DNA from: a virus
Length of the DNA: 39,117 bases
Direction: 5' to 3' (one strand)
IMG/VR virus record: IMGVR_UViG_3300010149_000051
Location: 1-39,117 of that record
Of this stretch, positions 16,776 through 27,700 are shown piece after piece (within the stretch, counting starts at the first letter, position 1; each line of letters opens with the position of its first letter). The notes under the pieces were generated by a model that had not been told where the DNA came from, ran no database searches, and worked only from the letters and a program-made list of their open reading frames with translations. Made by a program: the position numbers and the translations under genes.

Positions 16776-17855
16776 ATGGCAATACAAATAGTAAATATAG
16801 CATCTTCAAGAAACACAATATTTGTTGAGTCTAATAATGTTTTAATTAATGATGGGGTAATTGAAAATCAAAATGACTTAGACTTAATAAGTAATAACAA
16901 TAATACTTCTGATAGCTTTACATATACACAAAGAGGTAATAACAGTCTTTATTCTTTTAAATTTGCTTATAATAGTTTTCTTATAGACGAAGAAGTTACA
17001 ACAACACGTCATCAAGAAGAAATTAAAAGAGAACTTGGTAATGTTGAGAATATCAAACCTTTTTTTGAAACAAAAGAAAAATTTATTAGAAAAAAAGCGT
17101 GCTTAGTAAGAAAAAGCATTGGAAGTTTAAGAGCATTTGATGGAGACCTAACTTATTTAAAAAAAAGCAATAGACCGTTTTATGATAAAGTTAATCCTAT
17201 ACACGCAAGAAATTTTTTACTAGAAGACCTAGATGATCCAGATTTTGAATACCACTTTACATTTAACTATAGTGACTTTTATTTTAGAGGTGGAAGAATA
17301 GATGCATTTTCTAGAATTAGTAAGATCAAAATGGCTGAGGATAGCATTGATCAAATTAGAGGCTTTAAGTTTAACGGCTTTGGAAAAAGCAAAAGTCCTT
17401 TCGGGTTAAATAACACAGTAAATCAATTCTATAAAAAAGAAGACACAGGATTTTTTGCTTACAACGACAATATTGATGATGTTTATCTTGTAAACAATAC
17501 TTTTAAAAAAGTCATAAGTTCTATAAATTATACTTACAATGCTGATACAAATAAGTTTACTGAATCAACATCGACGACTTTTAAACCAGTTTATTCTTCA
17601 GAGGCTAGATTTTTTGACTTCCAAGAAAGTTTGTTACCTCCTTTTAAAGAAAGAACACAAAAAGAAAACTATAGTTGGATAAATTCTAATATTTATAAGT
17701 TTACTAATACTGATATTAATAATAATATATTGTTCAATAAAAGCAAAAATGACGATATTATTGAAGATATTATTTATGCCTCACACGGTAGAGATATAAA
17801 TAAAGAGTATAGTGCTGGTAGAGACTCAATTGGATTTTATGAGAGTATTGATTAA
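16776..17855 (+). CDS. Virion-block protein of unknown function, 359 aa
   Basis: I do not recognise the family. The protein is rich in Asn, Ser and aromatic residues and is mostly beta by eye. It has an Asn-rich stretch around residues 30-45, a basic region around 85-110 (EKFIRKKACLVRKSIG), and a Phe/Tyr-rich centre (FTFNYSDFYFRGGRIDAFSRI). No signal peptide, membrane segment or catalytic motif is seen. It starts four bases after the LamG protein, without a strong Shine-Dalgarno, and its stop overlaps the next ATG (TAATG). The two should be made in fixed ratio and may form one complex. Confidence 0.5.
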   Translation: MAIQIVNIASSRNTIFVESNNVLINDGVIENQNDLDLISNNNNTSDSFTYTQRGNNSLYSFKFAYNSFLIDEEVTTTRHQEEIKRELGNVENIKPFFETKEKFIRKKACLVRKSIGSLRAFDGDLTYLKKSNRPFYDKVNPIHARNFLLEDLDDPDFEYHFTFNYSDFYFRGGRIDAFSRISKIKMAEDSIDQIRGFKFNGFGKSKSPFGLNNTVNQFYKKEDTGFFAYNDNIDDVYLVNNTFKKVISSINYTYNADTNKFTESTSTTFKPVYSSEARFFDFQESLLPPFKERTQKENYSWINSNIYKFTNTDINNNILFNKSKNDDIIEDIIYASHGRDINKEYSAGRDSIGFYESID

Positions 17856-20572
17856 TGCCTAAAAAAAGAATAAAAAACTCAGGTAACATAAGTAAGTCAG
17901 GAACATTGACACAAAACTTTAGAAAAGAACTAAAAGTTGATAGTCACTTGAATAATTTTGTTCTCAGAGACGTATTTCACAGTCAAAACAAGAAAAATCT
18001 AGATAATATTGTTTTTGATGACTCTAAAACAATAGTTTTTAATAGCAAAGTTGTTAATGCTACTCTTGGAATAGAAAAATCTTATATTGAAGGTGATTAC
18101 TTAGAAAACAACAAGCTTGTTAATACACCAAATATTTTAGATCATGACAGTACTTATGAAGTAACAAAGATTGTAAGACCTGAAGATTATAGTCATGTCT
18201 TGTATTCAAACTATAAAAATGAGTTGAATAATGATAGACATGTCCCGTTTATTGAAGATTTTATAGATTATGAAAACATTTCCAGCGAAAATTTTGAAGA
18301 CCTTGTTGATCAAACAACAAGTTTTGAAGAAATTGGTTACAATTTCAAGAAAAAAGTACATGAAATTAAAAGAAACTTTGAAGAAATAGATATTTCTTTT
18401 AACAAAGGTTTTATTAATCTTTCTTTTAATCTAAACAATACAGTTGCTGAATATACAAATCCTACAAACAATGCATTTAAAGATCTTCCTTACGTTAGCT
18501 TTCCAAAATATGACAAAAGTTATAGTAATTCCATTCATCCAACTGATGAATGGACTTTTCTTTCACTGAATAGTAATACATTTTATTTGGACAAAAATAC
18601 AGTAAACAATAAAGATAATTTTTACTTTTTGCAAGATCCAAAGCAAAACTATTTTCAGTCAGCTGATAATTTTAGTAATTATTCACCAATAACAAATAAT
18701 CCTTTTACAAAGTATCCTAATGACGTTGTTGGCGCTAATTTAGACTCTTCAAACAGCAATTTTCCAAGTGATAATGAAAGAATGAGCAGTGTAAGATCGT
18801 TATCAAATCCTATTACAGACTTTGGTTTTCCATTTGATAAAAAGTATAGAGGAAATGATGAAGTAACAGTATCTTTAAGCGATTATATTAGTGAAGATTT
18901 TATTTTAGAAAAAGTTTATGTCGAATTTGACTTAAAAAACTATGCCATATCAACAGAAGAATTTACACCTTGTATAAACTTTTTAAACTTTTTTATATTA
19001 AATCAAAGAAAGTTTGTTGATACTAATAACTTGTCTTATTCTACCAGTTATGATAACGACATTAAACTACAAAAAAAGTACGATGGTTCAATATCTAATG
19101 TTAATTATTTAAAATATTTTGATAATGTTTCTGGTTTAGGATCTTATAAATTAACAAGAGTATCTAGCCCTTTAGCTTCTGAAGATCTTAAATTAGGTTG
19201 GGATGGAAATAGTCATCAACTTTACCCGAGTAGCTATTTCTGGATTGATAATACAAATACTTATGAAACTTATTCATCAAGCTTTAACGAGCACTGTCAT
19301 AGAGAGCTAATAACAAATATAAAAATTGCTAATGTAGGTAATATTATAAATGAAGAAGTTGCAAGTGCTAATAAAAATTATTTCTTTTCCTTAGACGGAG
19401 CTGATGCGATAATTACATCTGATCTTCCAAATTCCAAGCTTAACTCGTGGAATAGCCAAACTGTATATGATAATATATTAACAGACTGGAAAACAGTAAA
19501 AATAACGTCTAAAATAAAAAGTTATAATAAAAATTCATTATTAAAAAGCTTTAGTAAATTTGAAATATATCCTAAGCAAAGCAATAAAAGATCAGGTGTT
19601 GATGTTCAATCAGAAAGATCGATAGAAACTGAATTTGGCATTAACAATGTTGTAGGTGAGCAAGATCATCGATCTCAAAGATTTGACCCGGGTTACAGTT
19701 CTAACGTCAATCATATTACAAACCCCTACATTGTAAAGCCTACAGATGAATTAATATTTGGCTTTAACTTTGCGCCTAGTATGTTATTATCTGATGAGGA
19801 TCCTGTTGCAAATACAAATAATAGATATGCTAATTTAACAGGTAGAGATGTAATTAGTTTAGATTTAAGTAAATTAAAAATAAAACTTTTTGGAAGATAT
19901 GTTAGGGAACACAAAGCATTTGTTCCAAAAAAGAGTGAATTTGAAAACAAAAATATTAAAAAAATCAATGAATTATGCACAAACGTTGTTGATAAAATAG
20001 GTTTTCCTAACCCTTTTCTACTAAAAGGTGCATATTACAATTCTTTTACTTTTGGTTTAGCTCAATATCCAAATGCTTTTACAAATACATCACTTCCTAC
20101 AGGCCAAAACATGTCAGGCGTATTTACAAATACAGTCACAATTCCCCAAACCATACTTCAGGTTCCTTACGGATTAGTTGCGCTTAGCTTCAAGTATTTT
20201 CCGTCGTATGCTTTTGGTGCGCCTGAATATATTATTTATGAAGAATTAGTAGGAAATGATCGTGTATTAGATGACGTTATAAATAAAGTTAGTGGTGGTG
20301 ATTATCATTATAAAAGACATCATTATAACCCATCTCACTTTGGCTTTTTCTCAGATAAATTAAATGACAATAGACACTACGCTTATCTAGATAAAACAAA
20401 TTCTAAAACTACTTTTAATACGACTAAATTTTTTAGATTAAAAGGCTTTTATATACAAAAGGATCCAGCTGCCAATCCTCCTGGTAACGCTGTTGGAGAA
20501 GAACACAAAATAAATAGTTTTAATAAGGATATTCACTCAAGAGTTACAGATTCATTATTCAAAGAAGCTTAA
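17855..20572 (+). CDS. Large virion protein of unknown function, 905 aa
   Basis: Unrecognised in function. The first 300 residues are charged and Asn-rich with little sign of a fold. Near residue 315 comes NPITDFGFPFDKKYRG, followed by VTVSLSDYISEDFILEKVYVEFDL. I recall similar 'FGFPF-x-KKY' segments in very large structural proteins of marine phages, always without a known role. The C-terminal part includes GLVALSFKYFPSYAFGAPEY. It is beta-rich and aromatic, without membrane helices. GAGAG (17841-17845) may serve as ribosome site and the start is coupled to the previous stop. A role in the outer baseplate or side fibres is inferred from position only. Confidence 0.5.
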   Translation: MPKKRIKNSGNISKSGTLTQNFRKELKVDSHLNNFVLRDVFHSQNKKNLDNIVFDDSKTIVFNSKVVNATLGIEKSYIEGDYLENNKLVNTPNILDHDSTYEVTKIVRPEDYSHVLYSNYKNELNNDRHVPFIEDFIDYENISSENFEDLVDQTTSFEEIGYNFKKKVHEIKRNFEEIDISFNKGFINLSFNLNNTVAEYTNPTNNAFKDLPYVSFPKYDKSYSNSIHPTDEWTFLSLNSNTFYLDKNTVNNKDNFYFLQDPKQNYFQSADNFSNYSPITNNPFTKYPNDVVGANLDSSNSNFPSDNERMSSVRSLSNPITDFGFPFDKKYRGNDEVTVSLSDYISEDFILEKVYVEFDLKNYAISTEEFTPCINFLNFFILNQRKFVDTNNLSYSTSYDNDIKLQKKYDGSISNVNYLKYFDNVSGLGSYKLTRVSSPLASEDLKLGWDGNSHQLYPSSYFWIDNTNTYETYSSSFNEHCHRELITNIKIANVGNIINEEVASANKNYFFSLDGADAIITSDLPNSKLNSWNSQTVYDNILTDWKTVKITSKIKSYNKNSLLKSFSKFEIYPKQSNKRSGVDVQSERSIETEFGINNVVGEQDHRSQRFDPGYSSNVNHITNPYIVKPTDELIFGFNFAPSMLLSDEDPVANTNNRYANLTGRDVISLDLSKLKIKLFGRYVREHKAFVPKKSEFENKNIKKINELCTNVVDKIGFPNPFLLKGAYYNSFTFGLAQYPNAFTNTSLPTGQNMSGVFTNTVTIPQTILQVPYGLVALSFKYFPSYAFGAPEYIIYEELVGNDRVLDDVINKVSGGDYHYKRHHYNPSHFGFFSDKLNDNRHYAYLDKTNSKTTFNTTKFFRLKGFYIQKDPAANPPGNAVGEEHKINSFNKDIHSRVTDSLFKEA

Positions 20573-20592
20573 AGACTGAAAAGAGAATTTTA

Positions 20593-21639
20593 ATGGCAGG
20601 ATTTTTAGATAAAAAAAAGAGATTAATAGATTACAAGCTTTCTGAAGCTGGAAGAGAAAAACTAAGCACTGGTAATCTAGATTTTGCTTATTATACTTTT
20701 TCTGATAGGTCTGTTGTTTATAGTCAAAACTTAACTGGAAGTAATGGCTCAATTAAATCAGATTCTTTAGAATCTTTTATGCCATTTGAAGCTGATTCTC
20801 ATTTTAAAATTAAATTAAATCCAGACTTTTCTTTAAGTAGCACATTATCTTTTGAAAATTCAAATGTTACAAAACGTTTAGAATCTAAAGATAATTTTAA
20901 AAAAACCTTATCAGAAAAAATATTAGAGTTTCAATTTTTAGATAATGTTACGGTCAATAATAAAGTTGATAGAGAAGACAATATTTTTAGTTTTAAAAAT
21001 GTTTTTGAAGAATATGATTTTAGAAATCCATTGTTTGTCCAAAAATATCCAACTATTAAACAAGCTTCTGAGTCATTAAAATCTTTGCCAAACATAGGCA
21101 ACGAGGATAAAAGATTTAAACATTTTTTAAAAAATAAAAAGTTGGTTCCGGTAAGTAGCGATGGTTTTCCATTTGAAATACTCGACGAATCTGATGATGT
21201 TGATATTAATTTGATATTTAAAAACTTAGAAATAGAATCCTTAAACCTAGAAGATATTCCAAATAGAGAACAGCTAATAGTAAATGTATTAAACAGCTTA
21301 AATAAAAGTAATAATATTCTAAAGCTTGAATATGAAATACACGAAGACTTCGCAAAAGATAGCGATCAATATCTGTTTGAATTACATAATGCTGTATATG
21401 ACAAACCTAGTTCTGACCCAAATAGAAAAATAGAAAAATTAAAAAAGTTATTTTTTGTTAACCTAGGAAATTTTATAGATAATATACGTCAGGTTGAGTA
21501 TACCGTGTATTTAATAGGCAAGATACTAAAAAAGACTACTACTTTCGCTGAAGATGGTTTAAATCAAGCGAACAATATTACAGTTGCAGAATTTGATGAT
21601 TATGCTTTTGTAAATTTATTTACTTTGGTTGTTGAATAA
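20593..21639 (+). CDS. Virion protein with GFL...GRE-type N-terminal module
   Basis: A 348-aa protein. The first 45 residues (GFLDKKKRLIDYKLSEAGREKLSTG, then FAYYTFSDRSVVYS) align with the start of the 246-aa protein at 32374: the same GFL opening, the same I-x-D/L-x-x-GRE-x-L helix, and the same F-A-x-x-x-F-x-x-D-x-x-x-x-Y-S ending. The rest differs: a charged central region and two helical stretches at the C-terminus (IEKLKKLFFVNLGNFIDNIRQV). The module resembles N-termini I recall in marine phage structural proteins and may be a docking element. AAGAGA about ten bases upstream serves as ribosome site. The stop overlaps the next ATG. Function unknown. Confidence 0.5.
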   Translation: MAGFLDKKKRLIDYKLSEAGREKLSTGNLDFAYYTFSDRSVVYSQNLTGSNGSIKSDSLESFMPFEADSHFKIKLNPDFSLSSTLSFENSNVTKRLESKDNFKKTLSEKILEFQFLDNVTVNNKVDREDNIFSFKNVFEEYDFRNPLFVQKYPTIKQASESLKSLPNIGNEDKRFKHFLKNKKLVPVSSDGFPFEILDESDDVDINLIFKNLEIESLNLEDIPNREQLIVNVLNSLNKSNNILKLEYEIHEDFAKDSDQYLFELHNAVYDKPSSDPNRKIEKLKKLFFVNLGNFIDNIRQVEYTVYLIGKILKKTTTFAEDGLNQANNITVAEFDDYAFVNLFTLVVE

Positions 21640-24600
21640 TGAAAAAAGACATAATAAAAAAAATTGATATAGACGATATAGTCAAAACAGACACAGACTT
21701 AGTTATTCCTTTAGAAATAAAAACACAAAATGCTGTTAATAATAATGTTACACATGTAAAAATTGCAGTATTACCTCAAAAATTTAATACTACATATCAG
21801 CCTAAAGAAAATCTACCTAGAAATATTAATATCAATATAGATCACATTAACAATGATGAATCTCTAGATACAAATGAGATGGGTAGTAATCAAACCCCAG
21901 AGATAATAAGAAAAATATTCTCTAAAAACGTTGTTACAAATCTAATGCAAGATCGGTTTGAAAAAGAAAGAATATATTATCAAAAAAACAATGCGTCTAG
22001 ATTGCAAAAAATATTTGTAAGTATACCAATCAATACAATATTAAACGCTATAGCTTTCGTAGAAGAAATAAACGTTGGATCACAAGACTTTACAGTAGGA
22101 GGAATTCTACCTCATTACTTTTTAATTTACATGTTAGACAAAAATGACAATATTATTCAGTATCAAAAAGTAATGCCTCCAGAAAATCATAAAATTAGTG
22201 ATTACGCAGATGCTGATAGTGAAATAATTTTAGAGTCTTTCTTTGACGATATAATGAGTAATCTTGATATTAACTGGCAAAATCTCGAATTTACAAGCGA
22301 TCGTATCGACATATTAAACGGCCCTTTTCTTACTATAAATTATGACAATTTTTTCGATTTCATATTAAATAATTCAGCGTCTTCTAATAATAGTAATTTC
22401 AAGATAGATTTTATTGTAAAATTAGAATATGAAAATAATTCTTACATAGAAGATTTTATATCTACGTCATCAATAGCTTCTTATAGCAGTTTTGGTGATC
22501 CTAATGCAAAACAAAGAGCAATTAATTCTTTTAAAAATTCTTTTTTGGAAAATTTCGCTAGAGTTAAATTTGACGATGAAAATGAAGAATTGACTAGACA
22601 AAGTGCTTTAAATGTTAGCGATTTCTTTGAAAATAGATTTGTTTATAATTTATATAGATCTTTTGAGGAGCTCAATATAGAAAGCCAAGACGTAGAAATT
22701 ACGCTATCCTACAAAGATAAGTCCTATACTAAGAACATAAGAATAAATAAAGAAAATTTTTACAATTTTTATAGTCAATATTTAAAACTTAACAAAGAAG
22801 AAATTATACAAAAGTCTCTAGAAAATAAAATTAACATGAGCATTGTTTTAAATGACTTGGATGAAAATGTCAAAAAGCTAACGATAGATAAATTTAGTTA
22901 TTTTGATTTTTCTCTAACCGTTTTAAATGAAAACTCTAAAGTTAAAATTCAAAATGCAAAAGGCGCAGAAATAGAGGATTTGTTTTTTGACGACAATCAG
23001 ACAGATGGAAATAGTTTAAAAAGATATAAAGGTAATTCTTTTTTAATGTCATCAATTTTCAATAGCGAAAATAATACTTTTTACATTAATGATATCTCAA
23101 ACAATAATTTATATGAAATATTTTTTGATAATGTCAAAGTTTTTGAAGAAGCAATAATTGAAGAATTTCCTGATACAGAAGAAGACTCTAGCTATTCTGG
23201 TAATATACCAGGCATGTCTAACGTTAATCGACCAGATTTATATCAGCGTGTTGATACTAGTAAAAGACCAAATTTAAGAGGCGCATTTGGAAATTTAAGG
23301 CGACCTACAAGTAACAACTTACTGGAAAAACTAATTCAAAATGATACGTCAAATATTCAAAGAAACATTAAACAATCTATTACTACTAGCCTTAGTAAAG
23401 ATAATAAGCTGAGATTGGGTGTAAATCCAGATGCCTTAAAGACAAATTTAATTACTAACCGCTTAGGTGTTATACTTGACGATGGAACGTCTAGCACAAG
23501 CAGCACAACAAGACAATTATTACAACAAAGAGTAAAGAATAACTTATTTTCTTGCATTAAAGTATATAATACAGACGCTTATCGAAAATGTTTGTTTGAT
23601 TTTTATCGAGTATATAATGATCTAGATGATTTATCTGACTATAAACAAATAGACATAAACAGTTTTATTGAAAAAAACAATCGCGAGAAAGGTACAAATG
23701 TTTCTCTTTCAAGCTGTGTTGTTGAAGTTAAAAACTTTCTTTTTGACAATGATGTCCTTGTTAATCTTGGAAATCCTGGGACTGATGATTCTGTAAAAGA
23801 AAAATTATGTCAATTCTTGGTAGATCTAAAGCCAAAAAAATATCATCACATTATGAGAAAAATAAATAATTACTATTTTAATAGCAGCATAGATAAGGAA
23901 GACATAGTAAACAGCATTGGTAGCCTGATAATGTCTTCCAACGTTGTTAATCCGGTGGTTTTATCTAACTTGAATAACACAACAAATAATGAAAAAATTA
24001 CTATTTCTAAAAAATTTATAAATTCAAATTCAAGCTCAGCAATTAAAACAAAAGTTAATAGAGTTGCATTGGCAAGACCTAAATCATCAAACATCAAGAG
24101 TTATAAAAAAATTAAATCACGTAAAACTATAGACTATCTTTTTGACTTTGATATTAATAATATTGATAGTAAACAAGTTAAAAACAATATAACTTTTGAC
24201 ATAGACAGTTATAGATGTTTTAAGTTAAAAAGAAAAAAGAATAATTTAGAAAATTTATATGAATTAAATCTAGATGTAGAAAATGAACTATCTAAAATTA
24301 TAAAAGAAAGCAAATTTAGCTGCTTAAAGTTTTACAGTTTTTATAGTTTTTCTTTTTATAATAAAAACATCACAAAAGACTTTTCTAATAAAACAGACAT
24401 AAAAATAACACCTAATGGTTGCTTAGTTCATAAAGATTTTATAGATATTATATCAAATTTTAATTACAAAGTTGTTAATAATTCGCTGCTTATTGAAAAG
24501 AAAATAAATAAAACTTTAAAATTCAGTCAAGATTATCATGATTTAGTTGAAACGATATGGAATAGAAAAGAGAGAGTTGAAATAAAATCTATTGTCAACA

Positions 24601-24761
24601 GACTTTTAATCGAAGTAGTTTTAAAGTCAGGCGAAAAAGTTTACTATGCCACTAATTTTGATATTGAATACAATAAAGATTTTAATAGAATTAAAACAAA
24701 AAATAGTAAAAGTGATTTATTTATAGTTATAAATAATCCGAACATTTCTTTAGCGTTCTAA
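21639..24761 (+). CDS. Large virion-block protein of unknown function, 1040 aa
   Basis: No family recognised. By eye there are three parts. Residues 1-500 are alpha/beta with acidic character and several IPLEIKT- or FVSIPI-type strands. Residues about 505-620 are a Pro/Arg/Ser/Asn-rich linker (NRPDLYQRVDTSKRPNLRG) that looks disordered. Residues 620-1040 are helical then beta, containing four or more cysteines (for example LFSCIKVYN, KCLFDF, SSCVVEV, KLCQFLV) close together in sequence. Clustered cysteines are uncommon elsewhere in this block; disulphide or metal binding is possible but unproven. It is translationally coupled to its upstream neighbour (TAATG) and lies 16 bases before the 1962-aa gene. 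Confidence 0.45.
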   Translation: MKKDIIKKIDIDDIVKTDTDLVIPLEIKTQNAVNNNVTHVKIAVLPQKFNTTYQPKENLPRNININIDHINNDESLDTNEMGSNQTPEIIRKIFSKNVVTNLMQDRFEKERIYYQKNNASRLQKIFVSIPINTILNAIAFVEEINVGSQDFTVGGILPHYFLIYMLDKNDNIIQYQKVMPPENHKISDYADADSEIILESFFDDIMSNLDINWQNLEFTSDRIDILNGPFLTINYDNFFDFILNNSASSNNSNFKIDFIVKLEYENNSYIEDFISTSSIASYSSFGDPNAKQRAINSFKNSFLENFARVKFDDENEELTRQSALNVSDFFENRFVYNLYRSFEELNIESQDVEITLSYKDKSYTKNIRINKENFYNFYSQYLKLNKEEIIQKSLENKINMSIVLNDLDENVKKLTIDKFSYFDFSLTVLNENSKVKIQNAKGAEIEDLFFDDNQTDGNSLKRYKGNSFLMSSIFNSENNTFYINDISNNNLYEIFFDNVKVFEEAIIEEFPDTEEDSSYSGNIPGMSNVNRPDLYQRVDTSKRPNLRGAFGNLRRPTSNNLLEKLIQNDTSNIQRNIKQSITTSLSKDNKLRLGVNPDALKTNLITNRLGVILDDGTSSTSSTTRQLLQQRVKNNLFSCIKVYNTDAYRKCLFDFYRVYNDLDDLSDYKQIDINSFIEKNNREKGTNVSLSSCVVEVKNFLFDNDVLVNLGNPGTDDSVKEKLCQFLVDLKPKKYHHIMRKINNYYFNSSIDKEDIVNSIGSLIMSSNVVNPVVLSNLNNTTNNEKITISKKFINSNSSSAIKTKVNRVALARPKSSNIKSYKKIKSRKTIDYLFDFDINNIDSKQVKNNITFDIDSYRCFKLKRKKNNLENLYELNLDVENELSKIIKESKFSCLKFYSFYSFSFYNKNITKDFSNKTDIKITPNGCLVHKDFIDIISNFNYKVVNNSLLIEKKINKTLKFSQDYHDLVETIWNRKERVEIKSIVNRLLIEVVLKSGEKVYYATNFDIEYNKDFNRIKTKNSKSDLFIVINNPNISLAF

Positions 24762-24777
24762 GAATGGAAAAATTATT

Positions 24778-27700
24778 ATGTTACCAAGAACTGGTTATCT
24801 TGCTTCACAACAATCACTTATGGATCAGGCTGAGTCTGAAAATGAAAATGAATCTACCGAAGCTGAGTTAAATGCTTTATCACTCGGCGCTGAAAGTTTG
24901 TCTGGCAGAACAACTGGTAATTTATTTACGCCAGAGGTAAGTATAAACAATACTGTTGCTTCTGTTGTTGGAGGTATGAATACTTACGAAGCAACAGAAG
25001 TAAATAATGATGATTTAGGTAGAGAAAGTAATAGCAACTCACCAATTTCAGCAACAGCAGCGTTAATGGGAGATTACAATCCAGGAACAGATAATCCTGC
25101 ACGAGAAGCTGCTCAACAACCACAACAACAGTTAGAAACGCTAAGAAATGCAAGGCAAGATCGACCTTCTGAAGAAATTATTGAACGCATGCGTACTTTA
25201 GTGGAGCCGCCATCACCTTCAGCAAATGATGGCGAAGTTGATACTGCAATATTTAATTATTATAATGATAGAGCAGACTTGATAGAACTTCAGCAAACAG
25301 AAAGTGAGTCTTTTCTATACGATAATTTATCACTCAGTAGTTTAATAGAAGATTCTGATTCAAAACTTTTGCTTTTATCACACGAAAACTATAAAATTTC
25401 AATGCAACCAGAAAAAGAACTGTTTGGGAAAAAAGTTTTAGTTTCTAACGGATCTTTTATTAGTCCAGAACAGCTTTATTTGTTAAAAAAAGGTTATATA
25501 GAAAATAAACTAGAAAGCTTTAGCAATAGATATTTTCTTAAAGATGACAATTCAAAAAAGAGTCAATCTCTTTATTTACAAAATATTAAACAAAACAATG
25601 CTTTTAAAAAAAATTATATTACAAACATAAACAAGTATTTAAATAATAATTCAAAAAATATAAAAAAGTTTAATTTCGGAAATCAATTATTAAGTTATGC
25701 CAAGGACAATGAATACAGTAACTATTTTGGAAAAGTTGTTAATAAAGTATATAATAACAATACATATAATTCTACGTCTAGCTACACTAACAATAGCTTT
25801 AGCAACATAAACGAAATTACACATCACAATGTTTTTGATAAGTCGTATCATACAAATTTAAAAAGTACTTTAAAAAATTATTATAAGTTGAATTTAAATA
25901 TAGACGAAAATAGTAGTGATAGTTTTTTCTATAGAGACGACATATTAAATTCAAATGCAATCATTATGCAATGTTTGAATTTTTCAGCGTCATCTTTAAA
26001 AAATATTCATGAAGGTAGTTTTACTTCAATTAATTATGACAATACAAGTGATTTAAATTTTAGCCTATACGATACGCTTACAAACAATGCAACACTCAAT
26101 AGGGTTTCTATTCTTCCTTACTCGTTTAATTATGATATATTTAAGTCTAATCATAATAATCTAGATTTTACTTGTGCAGCATATACTAATACTTTAGGAC
26201 TAACAGATATTAAATTAAGTGCTAAAGAACGTAGTTTTAAGAGTAACAGCAATTATGTTTCTGAAAATTATAGTTCAGATAAAATACAAGTTGATCATTT
26301 TAAATTAACAAATATGCTCCAGCGATCTGAAAATTCTCAAAGTAAAAATTATTTGTTTAATTCTTTAAGGCTTGCAAACAACGAATCTACAGTTACTATT
26401 AAATATTTGCTGCAAGAAAATCACAATTGGTTATTTTCTGACCAATTTACAGAAATAAACGACCCAGAGATTTTATTAGACGATCAATTTTTATTTTTAA
26501 AAGATTATAACGAGATACTAGGTATCGACCCAGTAAATTATTTGCAGATGCAATACAATGTAATGGATACTGATGCTGTTATTTGCCAGATGAATCTCAC
26601 GATATCTGGTGAGGGTGGAAATACTTTTATATTAAATTGCTTTGACAATGAAAGTCAATTAAGAAATTACAGTGATTCAGAGACAAGTAATATTAAAAAG
26701 TATCTTAGCTGTCCGACATTTAACATGTTTCAGATGCATCAAGAGCAAGATGGTGTATATACTAAAGATACAACTTTTGATAATTTTTCAAATAATTATC
26801 TCGGTCATAAAAAAAGAAGTTTATCTTGCTATTTTAATAATCAAAGCATAAAAAGCATATTATCTAAGGCGGCGAACAATTCAGATGGAGTTTCACAAGA
26901 GATTGTGTCTTCTAAAATTTTTCCAGGTTTACTTAATTTTAATCAAAAAAAGTTTTCTGAATTGGACTCAAATAGAATAATGTTTGCATACGGTATCAAA
27001 CCAGATAGACATTATAATGATAATATTAATCCAGAAAATTTTTATAAAGATGAGTTATCTTATTTCATTGATAGAACTTGGTCAATCAAACAAAAAGAAG
27101 ACGACGTCTTAAGCGAAAACAAATCCGGTTTTGCCTACTCTCCTAGGAATTTAGATTTTAGACAGATAGGCTACGGAGGCGCTGCTGAAAGATTTAGTGA
27201 TGGGTCTGCATCAGGTCGCAATATATTAGACGAACTTGGAAGTTTTTTTATTGGAACAGAAAGTTTAGGTATAGAAAGCTATAATCAGTCTATACCGAGT
27301 ATTAAGAATGGCGAATATGCGCCTTTTGTTTTACTTAAAAATACAAACAAGGCGTATAACATTAAGTCATCTGATTTAAAAGACAAGTACTTATTAGATG
27401 AAAGTTTAACGACATCAGAAGAGTTATTCTATGATCGAGTACAAATTACATCATCAACAAGATCAAGATATTTAAGTGATGGTAAAAAAAATGTATTTAA
27501 AAAATATCAGAAATTGTCTGCGTGGAAAAGCGAAAAAAATAGCAAAAATAACTGGGTATATTCTGCATTTAAATTAAAAAGAGACTTATTTAGGATTAAA
27601 AAGAAAAAAATTGGAAGCAATAGTTTTTTAAATTTTTTAGAAGAAGTTAATAGAAAAAACAATAAACTGTTCAATAATAATAATAATAAATCAGTCTTTA

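Noticed and set aside
24926-25153. Minus-strand frame of 75 codons, Leu/Tyr-rich and hydrophobic, which could look like a membrane protein
   Set aside because: It is the complement of the Glu/Gln-rich low-complexity start of the 1962-aa gene; its composition follows from that and no ribosome site is present.
27670-27700. AAT triplet repeat that might be a microsatellite or phase-variable site
   Set aside because: It is a short in-frame poly-Asn run, one of several in Asn-rich virion proteins here; slippage by a triplet would not switch the gene off.
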